DNA of 64,000 nucleotides from Kiritimatiellia bacterium (GCA_028716365.1 JAQUPZ010000009.1:62001-126000); one strand, 5' to 3'. Positions 36,588-46,408 are shown, counted from the first letter of the stretch. The notes: a model not told the origin generated them from the sequence alone. Numbers and translations are program-made.

Positions 36588-38413
36588 TGAATATTCTGGG
36601 TATAAGCGCTTTTTATCACGATTCCGCCGCCTCGCTCGTACGAGACGGAAAGATTATCGCCGCCGCACAGGAGGAAAGATTTACACGTAAGAAACACGAC
36701 CAGAATTTCCCGTTTAACGCCATCAAATACTGCCTTGCAGAAGGAGGCATCGGGAAAGGCGAACTTGATGCTGTGGCTTTTTACGACAAGCCGATAACAA
36801 AATTCGCACGAATTCTTGAAACGTACTTCAGCGTAGCACCACGAGGATTAAACTCTTTCATGATGGCATTGCCTGTCTGGCTCAAGCAAAAGCTCTGGAT
36901 TCCAATGGAAATCGAAATCGCCATGGAGAAATGCGGTCTGAACATGCCAAAGTTGTATTTCCCGGAGCATCATGAGTCGCATGCAGCCAGCGCTTTCTAC
37001 CCTTCACCGTTTCAAAATGCTGCAATCCTTACGATCGATGGTGTCGGTGAATGGGCAACCAGCACGCTCGGACGTGGTAATGGCAACAAACTTGAAATCA
37101 TCAGCGACCTTCGCTTTCCCCATTCGCTTGGACTGCTCTACTCTGCTTTCACATACTTTACCGGGTTCAGGGTCAATTCCGGCGAATATAAACTGATGGG
37201 GCTGGCGCCATACGGCGAACCCAAATACGTGGACCTCATTTACAATAATCTCCTTGATGTAAAAGAAGACGGATCACTCGCGCTGAACATGAAATATTTC
37301 GGATATCTTGACGGCCTGACCATGACCAATGAACGGTTTGCCAAGTTATTCGGCGGTCCTGCCCGTAAAGCAGAATCCGAAATCACACAGCGCGAAATGG
37401 ACATTGCCCGATCGATCCAGGTGGTCACCGAAGAAATCGTCTTGAAGATGGCAAAACATCTTCACGCCATTACGGGAGAAAAGAACCTCTGCCTTGCCGG
37501 TGGTGTGGCGTTGAACTGCGTGGCAAACGGACGGCTCCTCCGTGAAGGTCCTTTCAAAAACATCTGGATCCAGCCTGCAGCGGGCGACGCAGGAGGCGCG
37601 TTGGGCGCGGCCATGCTTGTCTGGTACCTGATAAAGAACGGGGAAAGACATACTGATGGTATTCATGATTCCATGCAGGGCGCTTACCTCGGCCCCGAAT
37701 TCAAGGACGATGACATAGAAGCTTATCTTAAAAACAAAGGATATCCGGCCAAGAAGCTTATTGGTAACGAATGGGCCAAAACCATAGCACAAATCATTGA
37801 TGAACAGAATGTGATTGGACTTCTGCATGGTCGCATGGAATTCGGACCACGGGCGCTGGGTAACCGCTCGATCATCGGGGATGCACGCTCAACAAAGATG
37901 CAGTCAATAATGAATCTCAAAATAAAATACCGTGAATCATTCCGCCCTTTTGCACCATCCTGCCTCGTCGAGAAAAAGAGCGATTTCTTTGAACTGGATA
38001 CGCCATCACCCTATATGCTTCTTGTTGCCCCGGTTAAAAAGGAACGATGCCTGGGCCGGGAAAATACGTCCACGGTTCCTATCCGCGAACGTATAAATCA
38101 GGCTCGTTCGGATGTACCGGCCATCACTCATGTTGATTATTCCGCCCGTATTCAAACTGTTGATCGCTCAACAAACCCTCGTTACTACGACCTTATTAAG
38201 GCATTTGAAGAAAAGACCGGCAAAGGAATTATAATCAACACCTCATTCAACGTCCGAGGCGAACCGATTGTCTGCACTCCGGAGGATGCTTATCGCTGTT
38301 TTATGCGGACAGAGATGGATTATCTTGTATTAGGCTCTTTCCTGCTGAGCAAAAAGGATCAACCACCGTGGCTTGAAAAGACCAACTGGCGCCAAGACTA
38401 TGTACTGGACTGA
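36587..38413 (+). CDS. NodU/TobZ-family carbamoyltransferase
   Basis: A protein of about 608 residues that transfers a carbamoyl group from carbamoyl phosphate via carbamoyladenylate to a hydroxyl. It starts MNILGISAFYHDSAASLV, the Kae1-like ATPase opening. HHESHAASAFYPSPF is the metal site, LTIDGVGEWATS the second phosphate loop, and LAGGVALNCVANG the nucleotide region. The C-terminal YrdC-unrelated domain has GRMEFGPRALGNRSIIGDAR and INTSFNVRGEPIV. An in-frame TTG at 36584 exists, but the ATG at 36587 is preferred. The neighbours suggest a glycan or lipid-linked sugar acceptor (inference). Confidence 0.95.
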   Translation: MNILGISAFYHDSAASLVRDGKIIAAAQEERFTRKKHDQNFPFNAIKYCLAEGGIGKGELDAVAFYDKPITKFARILETYFSVAPRGLNSFMMALPVWLKQKLWIPMEIEIAMEKCGLNMPKLYFPEHHESHAASAFYPSPFQNAAILTIDGVGEWATSTLGRGNGNKLEIISDLRFPHSLGLLYSAFTYFTGFRVNSGEYKLMGLAPYGEPKYVDLIYNNLLDVKEDGSLALNMKYFGYLDGLTMTNERFAKLFGGPARKAESEITQREMDIARSIQVVTEEIVLKMAKHLHAITGEKNLCLAGGVALNCVANGRLLREGPFKNIWIQPAAGDAGGALGAAMLVWYLIKNGERHTDGIHDSMQGAYLGPEFKDDDIEAYLKNKGYPAKKLIGNEWAKTIAQIIDEQNVIGLLHGRMEFGPRALGNRSIIGDARSTKMQSIMNLKIKYRESFRPFAPSCLVEKKSDFFELDTPSPYMLLVAPVKKERCLGRENTSTVPIRERINQARSDVPAITHVDYSARIQTVDRSTNPRYYDLIKAFEEKTGKGIIINTSFNVRGEPIVCTPEDAYRCFMRTEMDYLVLGSFLLSKKDQPPWLEKTNWRQDYVLD

Positions 38414-38460
38414 TATCAGCAGATATGAAAGCATTTCACTACATGTGACAGGAGAATGAC

Positions 38461-38625
38461 ATGCGTTTTCTACGACATCTTGGTAACTTACTTAAAGAGT
38501 TCTTTCAGTTTGCCTGGAAAAACAAGGCATGGTGGATCGTTCCTGTCGTGTTGACACTGCTTTTACTCGCCCTGCTTATCACTGTGGGACAATCAAGCGC
38601 CCCCTTTATCTACACTCTTTTCTAG
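38461..38625 (+). CDS. DUF5989-like 54-residue membrane protein
   Basis: A short gene between the carbamoyltransferase and the SGNH protein. It reads M-R-F-L-R-H-L-G-N-L-L-K-E-F-F-Q-F, a basic amphipathic start, then W-K-N-K-A-W-W-I-V-P and one hydrophobic helix (about residues 25-42). This is the pattern of DUF5989 proteins, tiny single-helix partners of SxtJ and NodU-type carbamoyltransferases. AGGAG seven bases before the ATG supports translation. Role unknown; its helix may help hold the carbamoyltransferase complex at the membrane (inference). Confidence 0.8.
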   Translation: MRFLRHLGNLLKEFFQFAWKNKAWWIVPVVLTLLLLALLITVGQSSAPFIYTLF

Positions 38626-38771
38626 AATACAAGATCCTATTATTTTGGTTGCCATCTGTTTATCATCATTGTTAATTTGTTTGTAAAGGGTGTGACGGGA
38701 TAGTTCTGCCATAGGAAGTTATGGATGGTCGGGCCGTCATCTGATTAAACTTAATTCTTAAAGTTTTGGAA

Positions 38772-40112
38772 ATGGAAACATTATTAAATAACCGGCCCGA
38801 AAACGCCCACTCTTCTGTCACACAGAACTCAGGTTGTCGTTACATATTTCTTATCCTCGACACACTTTTACTGTTGGCAATTCTTGCTGCAGCAGCAGCG
38901 TGGTCGATGACCCTTCTAAAGATTAGTTTTGGATCCCTCGATATTATGATTCCATGGCATAGGAAACTCCTGCTTATACCAGCAGGAATTTTCGGATTAA
39001 GAATCGGAATCATGCTTCTTCTGAAAGAAAGATCTAAAAATCTAAATGAATGGCAAATACCAACCTTGCCTGTAAAAAAAATCACCCTGGCAATTACTTC
39101 TACTTTCCTTGCATTTCTTCTCATTGAACAGATTTTTGAGTTCGCTGGGTACGAGGCCGAATTTGCGCCGGTTATAATAAAAGGAGCAAAAAAAAGAATA
39201 ACCGGTACACGAGCCATCATACGCGATCCCCAATTACGATGGAAATTTCAGCCAGGCACTGAATTTAATGGACGTAGAATTAACAGTCTTGGTTTTCCGG
39301 AAAGGGAAGTGGATCCCATCAAAAAATCTGGAACAATAAGAGTTATTTGCATGGGTGATTCATGTACAGGTCAGGGTATGCCTCCATATTCAAGCATTAT
39401 GCATGAAATGTTGACCAATTCGCCTTTAACTGAACATGTTTGGGAATCTTTTAATATGGCAGTTCACGGCTATTCAACTGCACAGGGATTACGGCTTTTT
39501 CAGAAGCAGGGAAAGGCATTAAAACCGGATGTAGTAACGTTATACTACGGGTGGAATGATCACTGGCTGGGAGGACGTTTACCTGACAGTAAACGAATGG
39601 TAACAATTGGAAGTCATTCATTCGAAGTGACCCTTTTCAATATCCTCAACAAGAAACGTTTCGGGCAGTTTTTACTTTCCACCTTTTCATCAAATAGACC
39701 GCTACCAAAAGACGATACCTCGGGATTCCGCGTTCCACCGGGCGAATATCATCAAACACTGGAAACGTTTATAGCGGAAATCCGCGCAATTAATGCAATC
39801 CCCATTCTTCTTACAGCACCACGCGCAGAAACATTGACCGGACTGCTCGTTACAAATGGCCAGGCACGGTCACTTGAAGAAACAATCAAGGCGCATGATT
39901 TATATATTGAAATCACACGTGAAATCGCACGCGAACACAATGTCGTACTTTTGGATCTGGCGGCAATATTTTCCGGCAAAGACTCAGCGGGATATTTTCA
40001 AGATGACGGTATTCACTTGAAAGGTTCTGGCAGAAAAAAAATTGCAGAGGAACTATACCGCACGCTGGAATCACTGGTTAAAGGGGATATGTGGAAACAA
40101 CGGAAAAGCTAG
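38772..40112 (+). CDS. Membrane-anchored SGNH/GDSL-like hydrolase
   Basis: A protein of about 446 residues with three N-terminal hydrophobic stretches (about 23-45, 55-80, 97-118) and an extracytoplasmic SGNH domain. Block I is V-I-C-M-G-D-S-C-T-G-Q-G near residue 195, and the terminal Asp/His block is DGIHLKGSGRKKI near 411. YYGWNDHW is a block III-like Asn site. SGNH enzymes add or remove O-acyl groups on glycans. An in-frame TTG at 38766 is an alternative start. Follows the SxtJ/carbamoyltransferase/DUF5989 genes and completes the common four-gene cassette. Confidence 0.85.
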   Translation: METLLNNRPENAHSSVTQNSGCRYIFLILDTLLLLAILAAAAAWSMTLLKISFGSLDIMIPWHRKLLLIPAGIFGLRIGIMLLLKERSKNLNEWQIPTLPVKKITLAITSTFLAFLLIEQIFEFAGYEAEFAPVIIKGAKKRITGTRAIIRDPQLRWKFQPGTEFNGRRINSLGFPEREVDPIKKSGTIRVICMGDSCTGQGMPPYSSIMHEMLTNSPLTEHVWESFNMAVHGYSTAQGLRLFQKQGKALKPDVVTLYYGWNDHWLGGRLPDSKRMVTIGSHSFEVTLFNILNKKRFGQFLLSTFSSNRPLPKDDTSGFRVPPGEYHQTLETFIAEIRAINAIPILLTAPRAETLTGLLVTNGQARSLEETIKAHDLYIEITREIAREHNVVLLDLAAIFSGKDSAGYFQDDGIHLKGSGRKKIAEELYRTLESLVKGDMWKQRKS

Positions 40113-40128
40113 ACCGAACCAAAAGTAA

Positions 40129-42525
40129 TCAAGTGCCCCCTTTATTTATACCTTGTTCTGATTCTGCTCCAAAATGCGTCTCTGGAGAAGTTGTTTTCAG
40201 CAAGGTGTGGCCATTCCAGTAAAGTTTTACATGCTCCAAGCATGCCTTCCCGGTTCCCTTGAAAATCAGAAGTGAATAGTGACCGGAATCAATGCGATCC
40301 CAGGCGACACTTGTTCCATAAACATCTCTAATCACTTTTTCACATTCTTCAGCATATTCAGTCGTAACGGCAATGGCTTTTCCTTTTCCCGGTACAATGA
40401 CACGGCTGATATGCGTCTTTTTAAATACAGGATCGAAACATGGATAAACAGGTATTTCCTTGTTCTTACCGTCCAATAGTTTCAGCAGTTGCGCACTAAG
40501 CCAGCGATCGGCAACTGTAAAATTGATATCGTTTTTTCGTAAAACCGAAACAATGTTATCAACTTCCCCTGTTGGGACTAAGGATGCGACACCACCTGAC
40601 TCTTCAAACACAAAGGCTTCACTTACGCGCCATTCCTTCACGTGCCGTTGACCCATGCGGAAAATAATACGGATATATCGCGCGAGAACAGGGTCAAACC
40701 TGCTTTCCATTATTCCGAAATATCCTTTAAAATAAACCTGATTACCGTTGACATATGAGGGTGAAACTCTGTGCTCGATATCACGAATAACATTATAGTT
40801 GGTTCCATCAGAAGAAACCGAAATAGAATATCCGCGAGGCAGGCCACTCTCAAGATAGCCAGGCGCAAAAAGTGCCATGCTGTTAATCTTTCGCTCTTTT
40901 CCCAGGTCCAGGATAAAACCGCTTTTCCCATCATAAGAACCGGATAGAAAAGTCTCCGTGATCCTGTCTGCAACTTCCCAGGCAATTCCTTTTGTTGAAC
41001 CACAAACTCCACTGCGCATTTCACCGACCGGCACAACTCTCCGACTGACAGGTTTAATCCGTAGTTTATGTATCAGGACAATTCGTGATTCATCAATAAC
41101 ACTGTATGAAACACCAAGTTCAGCAAGCGCTGTTTTTACAAACGGCAAATCAGTCTTGAGACAACCAAATGCCTTGTCGGGGTCAGATTCCACAGCCTGG
41201 GCCGCAGGTTGATACCGCTCGTGATAATCGGAAACAAATCTTATTTTGTCCAAGGAGTCGAAACTAAGGAACTGACCTTCATAACCGAAAATAGAGCCTC
41301 CCACTAGCACTACTGATTTGATTCCGGCTTTTGTCACGCTCTTGATTACCTGCCTGCGGTTTGCCATGGAAGTAGTTTTTTCTTCCATCTTTGATCGTGC
41401 AACGAAAACATCACATACAGCGAAATATCCGATCCATATGATCAATAATCCAATGGCAATTCTGCGCAATACAATACTCGATATTGTAACTGAAGCCGCA
41501 AATAATGCCGGTACCACAATGGTCCACAATGGTATCGTATACCGCGAAGCCTTGGTTGAGGCCAGTGGGTGAGGCAGGTAAAGCGCGAGAAACACGCAGG
41601 CAAAGAGTACTGGCAGAAGAAGTTTATACCGCTCCTCCCTGCCATTTGCACTTTTCACCCGCCAGACATAGATTCCACCGACAAGAAACATGACCGCCAG
41701 CATCCCGCTCTTCAAGAAAAACGGCAAAGTTTTCGGATAGAACAAATGTTCCCTCAAGGGCCGATGAAACAATTCTCTCACGTGCTGAAGTATCAACGAA
41801 CCGGAAATATGCAATTCACTGCTCCTGGTGTCCGTATAATGATTAAATGAAATTAAAATGGGAAGAACACAGATCACAAACAAAAAACCGCCAGCGATAA
41901 ACGGCAGGACAAGCTTGAAAGAAAAACGATTACGAATGAAATAACCTGCCAGCAGAATGGCTCCCGTAAGAAGATATGCGGCTGTTATCAAATGTGTCCA
42001 AATTGCCAGACCGGCAATCGCTCCAAGACTTAAGACATGAACCCAGTATGCCCGCCGCGACAATTCCCTGCCGGAAATACGTAAAGCAAGCCACAAAGCC
42101 ATAGTTCCCAAAAAGAATGCCGCAGGATATCCACCGTACGAACCTATGCTGTACCAGACGATCACCCAGCCCGGAACCGCCACACACAATGCCGCTACCA
42201 GCCCGGCTCTCACACCCATGAGTTCTTTAAACAACAAATATGTTGCGCCAATCCATCCGAGCGAAAAGAGGATCGGTGACATCGAAAGAACAAACTCGGA
42301 TGGACCAAAAATCCAAAAGAGGAAAGCGGCCAGATATGCCTCCATCGAACCAAAGTAGTTCTGCCCATAGAAGAAAAGCGGCCGTTCACCCTTGAGAATG
42401 TGGAGCGCCATAAGTCCAACAGTACCGGTGTCGAAAGTGGTATAATAAGCAACTACTGATACATAAGCGCGCAGCAGGAAGCCGAATACAATTATAAAAA
42501 AAAGCACTATTCGTGTTTTCATCAT
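40129..42525 (-). CDS. GT-C-like (ArnT/PMT-type) glycosyltransferase with F5/8C-like C-terminal domain
   Basis: A 798-residue protein. The N-terminal half has about ten to twelve hydrophobic helices and the GT-C pattern: an early F-D-T-G-T-V-G-L-M-A-L-H-I-L-K-G-E-R loop followed by G-Q-N-Y-F-G-S-M-E-A-Y. Such enzymes use polyprenyl-phosphate sugars on the periplasmic side. A galactose-binding (discoidin/F5-8C)-like domain lies around residues 500-660: GKSGFILDLGKERKINSM...S-V-S-S-D-G-T-N-Y, ending in ARYIRIIFRMG. The rest is unassigned. Converges on the SGNH gene with only 16 bp between stops. Confidence 0.75.
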   Translation of the reverse strand: MMKTRIVLFFIIVFGFLLRAYVSVVAYYTTFDTGTVGLMALHILKGERPLFFYGQNYFGSMEAYLAAFLFWIFGPSEFVLSMSPILFSLGWIGATYLLFKELMGVRAGLVAALCVAVPGWVIVWYSIGSYGGYPAAFFLGTMALWLALRISGRELSRRAYWVHVLSLGAIAGLAIWTHLITAAYLLTGAILLAGYFIRNRFSFKLVLPFIAGGFLFVICVLPILISFNHYTDTRSSELHISGSLILQHVRELFHRPLREHLFYPKTLPFFLKSGMLAVMFLVGGIYVWRVKSANGREERYKLLLPVLFACVFLALYLPHPLASTKASRYTIPLWTIVVPALFAASVTISSIVLRRIAIGLLIIWIGYFAVCDVFVARSKMEEKTTSMANRRQVIKSVTKAGIKSVVLVGGSIFGYEGQFLSFDSLDKIRFVSDYHERYQPAAQAVESDPDKAFGCLKTDLPFVKTALAELGVSYSVIDESRIVLIHKLRIKPVSRRVVPVGEMRSGVCGSTKGIAWEVADRITETFLSGSYDGKSGFILDLGKERKINSMALFAPGYLESGLPRGYSISVSSDGTNYNVIRDIEHRVSPSYVNGNQVYFKGYFGIMESRFDPVLARYIRIIFRMGQRHVKEWRVSEAFVFEESGGVASLVPTGEVDNIVSVLRKNDINFTVADRWLSAQLLKLLDGKNKEIPVYPCFDPVFKKTHISRVIVPGKGKAIAVTTEYAEECEKVIRDVYGTSVAWDRIDSGHYSLLIFKGTGKACLEHVKLYWNGHTLLKTTSPETHFGAESEQGINKGGT

Positions 42526-42570
42526 ACACTATTTAATAAATACAAACGAAATAAGTCGTCAGCCAGATAT

Positions 42571-42622
42571 CCCCCTCTCCTATGTCCTCTCCCTCAAAGG
42601 GGAGAGGAAAAAGGTGAGGGTC
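42571..42622. repeat. Interspersed hairpin element (CCTCTCCC-type)
   Basis: A perfect 9-bp stem, TCCTCTCCC (42585-42593) and GGGAGAGGA (42600-42608) around TCAAAG. A partly complementary outer pair, CCCTCTCC and GGTGAGGG, brackets it. This matches a hairpin repeat seen in many bacterial genomes. It fills most of the 142-bp gap between two - strand genes and could act as a processing or termination hairpin. Confidence 0.65.
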
Positions 42623-42667
42623 AATGTCAAAGGATTTATATCGTTTGCATTAGAATTATTCATAATA

Positions 42668-44875
42668 TTACAGCCATTTCCTGTACAATACTTTGAATTC
42701 AGCTTTGCCGTGCGGATTTACAACTATAAACCGGATATCTTTATCAACTTCCACCGGCTTTATCTCAACTGGCGCATCTGCAGAAAGACCGTCAACCCAG
42801 TTATATCGCAACACCGCCTCTTCAAAAGGATTATCCACCTTTACATGTAATTCGTTAATACCCGCCCTTACACTTCCACTACCCTTGAGGAACTGATTCG
42901 GTGTCCGTTTTACTTTAAAAACAGTTCTTTTTTTCTTTTCGCCAAATGACTTTATTTCCTCATATTCAACAGGATACTTACGAAAGAATTTCTTCCATGT
43001 GTCATGATACGTGAGGATATAACCAACATTATAGAGATTCATGAAATCCATTACATGCCTGTCATCAGAACGGAAAGCCTTTGGGGGATAATCGTATTCA
43101 ACCTTTTTTGTCGAGAAATGGAAGTAATCACACGCCATCATTTCGCGACCAGTCAGCACGGGCAGATAAGCCACATGTCCGCGGCCGAAACTATGTACTG
43201 TCATACCGGCAAACAAAACCCTCTCATTTTGGGAAACATTGCTCTTCAACCATGTCGTAATCTCTTCCATTTCAGGACTCATTGTAACGTAAGGACCCAT
43301 CCACTTATTTCCATAGAAACGCGCAGAATTAAGTCCTGACAATAATAAAAGAGCAATAACCACAGCGCGTACCGGAATCATTTTTACCGACACATTCTCA
43401 AGCCATTTGCCCATCAATATGGCAGCAGGCGTCACCGCGACAAACATTAATGGTATCCCGGTTCGAGACAACTGAAGCAAAGGCTTCCAAGTATCTCCCC
43501 AGCCGGCAAGTAATGCCAAACCGATAATGGAAACACCATAAAATACCTTCATTCCCTTCTGCGGCATAAACCAAAGCCCAAGAATCCCAAGGAAGACAAG
43601 GCATGGATTTCCCTGCCTGAAATGATCACAAAGCGTTCCCCATCCATGCCGAAAACAATGGGATACTTCCATTTTCTTTGTACCTGCCTGAACGAATCCC
43701 ATTGGATCTGCATGACTCATAATTCCCACCACAGACGGGACAAGCAGAACAATCAGCACAATTCCACACACAACAAGGAACGCTATTTTCCTGACACTCC
43801 ATTGACGCATACCTGCCATAACAGCCGGCAACATGAAAACAGCCATGATGGCTGATGGCGGCCAGGCAAGGAACATCAGCGACGACAGAACAAGCAACGA
43901 CCCCGTCAAACCATCCAGATGTTCAAGCCAAAAAACACGATAAAGACAGGCACAAACCAGCATTATGAAAGGGAGTGCAAAACATGATCCCACTGTTCCA
44001 AAATGAAGCATCCACAGGAAGAAATACTGACTTATGCCAAGGGCCATAATCGAAGCACAACACGCGGCAATCCAGCTACCACCAATAAAACGGACAGAAA
44101 ATCCAGCCAACAACGGTATTATCACGATGAAAGCCAGCGCCAGTGCCGGAGTATAGATTTGATCAACAGAAAACAGTTTCCAGAGTGGAAGCAGGATTGT
44201 ACCCAGAGGAATAACACCTGTTGACACAAGATATGAGGCCTCTTTACCGCCATTCCATAAAGGATCATAATAGATCAACCCAGGAAAAGTCTGGGCATAT
44301 ACCCACAAGCGATACATGAGAGATGGATGATCATCATTATACAATGCCTGTCCGCCGGTTACGTTCCACAAATGGCTGAAACATGTCACCTGCGACCACA
44401 ACAAAACACCAAGAGTAATAACCCAGATACTTACCTTTGTCCGGCAAAACAGAAGGACAGGCATTAACAGGGTTACAATTATTGAAAAGCGCACCACACC
44501 GGATTTAACCAGTGGATAAGACTCAGGTCCACCGGAGGGACCCCACCTCAGGAAGAAGAACCACATGTCGTTCGTTGCGCTGGAAATCACAAATATCATC
44601 AGCGAGGCGAGTAATCCGAACGCCACAAATGTCGAACGATCAATCGAGAAATTCACCCCGTCTTTCCGCAACTGTCTCCATCGCCAGAAGAATATAATAC
44701 CCGCAACAGCAACTGGAACGGCAAGATATTGCAACCATGAGACATGTATCCAAAGCCCCCCGGGTTTTCGAAGAAGAACTACCAGAGATATTCCAGTGAT
44801 AAAGGCAACAACCCCCGGAAACCATTCCCGCCATAAACCCCGGGGATTTCTTTGATTATTCCCAACATCAGACAT
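42668..44875 (-). CDS. Large multi-pass membrane protein, YfhO/GT-C-like
   Basis: A 735-residue protein with about 12-13 hydrophobic helices up to about residue 520, followed by a soluble tail of about 200 residues. The tail contains EEITTWLKSNVSQNERVLF and NLYNVGYILTYHDTW, a pattern common in the extracytoplasmic domain of YfhO-like and GT-C membrane proteins, which transfer sugars to wall polymers or lipids. No family-defining catalytic motif can be fixed by eye. The tail ends in a small Ig-like strand set. It belongs to the glycan region and diverges from the FrhB-like gene. Confidence 0.65.
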   Translation of the reverse strand: MSDVGNNQRNPRGLWREWFPGVVAFITGISLVVLLRKPGGLWIHVSWLQYLAVPVAVAGIIFFWRWRQLRKDGVNFSIDRSTFVAFGLLASLMIFVISSATNDMWFFFLRWGPSGGPESYPLVKSGVVRFSIIVTLLMPVLLFCRTKVSIWVITLGVLLWSQVTCFSHLWNVTGGQALYNDDHPSLMYRLWVYAQTFPGLIYYDPLWNGGKEASYLVSTGVIPLGTILLPLWKLFSVDQIYTPALALAFIVIIPLLAGFSVRFIGGSWIAACCASIMALGISQYFFLWMLHFGTVGSCFALPFIMLVCACLYRVFWLEHLDGLTGSLLVLSSLMFLAWPPSAIMAVFMLPAVMAGMRQWSVRKIAFLVVCGIVLIVLLVPSVVGIMSHADPMGFVQAGTKKMEVSHCFRHGWGTLCDHFRQGNPCLVFLGILGLWFMPQKGMKVFYGVSIIGLALLAGWGDTWKPLLQLSRTGIPLMFVAVTPAAILMGKWLENVSVKMIPVRAVVIALLLLSGLNSARFYGNKWMGPYVTMSPEMEEITTWLKSNVSQNERVLFAGMTVHSFGRGHVAYLPVLTGREMMACDYFHFSTKKVEYDYPPKAFRSDDRHVMDFMNLYNVGYILTYHDTWKKFFRKYPVEYEEIKSFGEKKKRTVFKVKRTPNQFLKGSGSVRAGINELHVKVDNPFEEAVLRYNWVDGLSADAPVEIKPVEVDKDIRFIVVNPHGKAEFKVLYRKWL

Positions 44876-45010
44876 GGTTATAACATAACAGATAAGCGGA
44901 AATGTTAAAGAACCAACTCTTACCTACAACGACACCCGCCTTTGCCGCATTGACGCCCATACAAGTAGTGTGGCACAGTACTCCCATGGAGGTTATTTTA
45001 TAAAAAACAA

Positions 45011-46408
45011 ATGACGCCTTCCCTTTCACAGCTTAAGCAAATAGTCGATCAGGGTTTATGTCACAGATGCGGGTCATGTGCCGGAATATGCCCCACCGAG
45101 GTTATCGAACCTGATAACGACTATTGGCCTTCCTGGAAGAAAAATGCTGATAAATGCACCAATTGCGGGTTTTGCGTGCGCGTTTGTCCCGGTCATGAAT
45201 TCTCATTCCCCGAAACATCCAAAAGACTCTTCGGGAAAGAAACTACAGTTAAAGAAGAACATGGGTACGTCATAAAAACTTTCCTCGGGTACTCGACCGA
45301 TAAAAACATACGTTCTAAATCCACATCCGGCGGAATTGCCACTCAATTACCGATTTTCCTTCTGAAAACCGGCCACATTACGGGAACATTCACCATCTGT
45401 TCCGACCGCAAACATAAATGGAAACCTAAAGCATTTATCGCCCGTACCGAAAATGAAATTCGCCAGGGTATGTTGTCAAAATATCCAGCCTGCTCAATGA
45501 ACCACCTTGTTCAGACACTGAAAAAGGAGCCAGGTCCATTTCTTTTCACCGGTCTTCCCTGCCAGATACACGGTATTCGCAAGATGATGGCCTTGATCCC
45601 TGCGTTGGAAGAAAAGATACTGTTGACTGTCGGCCTGTTTTGTCATTCCTGCCTTGATCATCAGGCTTTGCGCGACATACTTGGATATTACCGGATTGAC
45701 GAGAATTCGCTCTCACGGGTCATTTACAGGGCCGGCAAACTGCCAGGTTATATCCAGGCCCAAATGCAGGATGGAAACTTGGTTGGACTTCCATACCCCA
45801 ACCTGCCTCTTTCAAGTTATCGTCCGAACGCAAAGGAATGTCTCACGATGTTCTTCAAACTCTATTCACCCCAGCGTTGCCGGATGTGCATAGATGCAAC
45901 TTCAGAATTCGCGGATATTTCCGTCAGCGATCCGTGGATCAAAGGCTGGCAAGGTACAAGAAAATTGTTCGATGGTTACAATTTGATTATCGTAAGAACA
46001 AAAAAGGGACTGCATATTCTTGAAGAAGCCCGTAATGCTGGAAGTATTGTGCTGGAAAATTTTCCCGATGATTATTCGCCTCTTTCAAATTCTCCAATGG
46101 TACGTGGCAAAAGGGCCAGGGCGTTCTGGAACATCACAAAACGACGCCTGAAACAACAACCTGTTCCTGAATACGGGCTGGCCAGAGAATTCAGTGTCAC
46201 AGAAAAACTGAAAGCAGGCATTCATGCGATAACTTATTTTGCGGCAGACAATCCGTCCCTCAGGCTAAGAATCGTGAGGTTTCTTCTCTCACCAGCAGGG
46301 AGAATAGTAGTATGGCTCGCCTTTTTCCGGCGACGCATATTGCAAGCCTTTCACGAAAGAATAAAGACCCTTCTCCGAAGACAGAGTGACGTGGATAAAC
46401 TCGCCTGA
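45011..46408 (+). CDS. Coenzyme F420 hydrogenase/dehydrogenase beta-subunit family iron-sulfur protein
   Basis: A 465-residue protein. The N-terminal ferredoxin-like region has two 4Fe-4S motifs, CHRCGSCAGICP (residues 17-28) and CTNCGFCVRVCP (about 49-60). The FrhB N-terminal segment (SKSTSGGIATQLPIFLL) and C-terminal domain (LPCQIHGIRKM, SPQRCRMCIDATSEFADISVSDPW) follow. Members in polysaccharide clusters often accompany pyruvyl transferases, as here (53011); their redox partner and substrate are not known. A terminal basic helix may touch the membrane. The start codon has no close ribosome binding site; GGAGG lies about 19 bases away. Confidence 0.85.
   Translation: MTPSLSQLKQIVDQGLCHRCGSCAGICPTEVIEPDNDYWPSWKKNADKCTNCGFCVRVCPGHEFSFPETSKRLFGKETTVKEEHGYVIKTFLGYSTDKNIRSKSTSGGIATQLPIFLLKTGHITGTFTICSDRKHKWKPKAFIARTENEIRQGMLSKYPACSMNHLVQTLKKEPGPFLFTGLPCQIHGIRKMMALIPALEEKILLTVGLFCHSCLDHQALRDILGYYRIDENSLSRVIYRAGKLPGYIQAQMQDGNLVGLPYPNLPLSSYRPNAKECLTMFFKLYSPQRCRMCIDATSEFADISVSDPWIKGWQGTRKLFDGYNLIIVRTKKGLHILEEARNAGSIVLENFPDDYSPLSNSPMVRGKRARAFWNITKRRLKQQPVPEYGLAREFSVTEKLKAGIHAITYFAADNPSLRLRIVRFLLSPAGRIVVWLAFFRRRILQAFHERIKTLLRRQSDVDKLA

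Noticed and set aside
44986..45003. A five-codon leader frame (M-E-V-I-L) before the FrhB-like gene
   Set aside because: Too short to separate from chance; no attenuator hairpin or regulatory codons.
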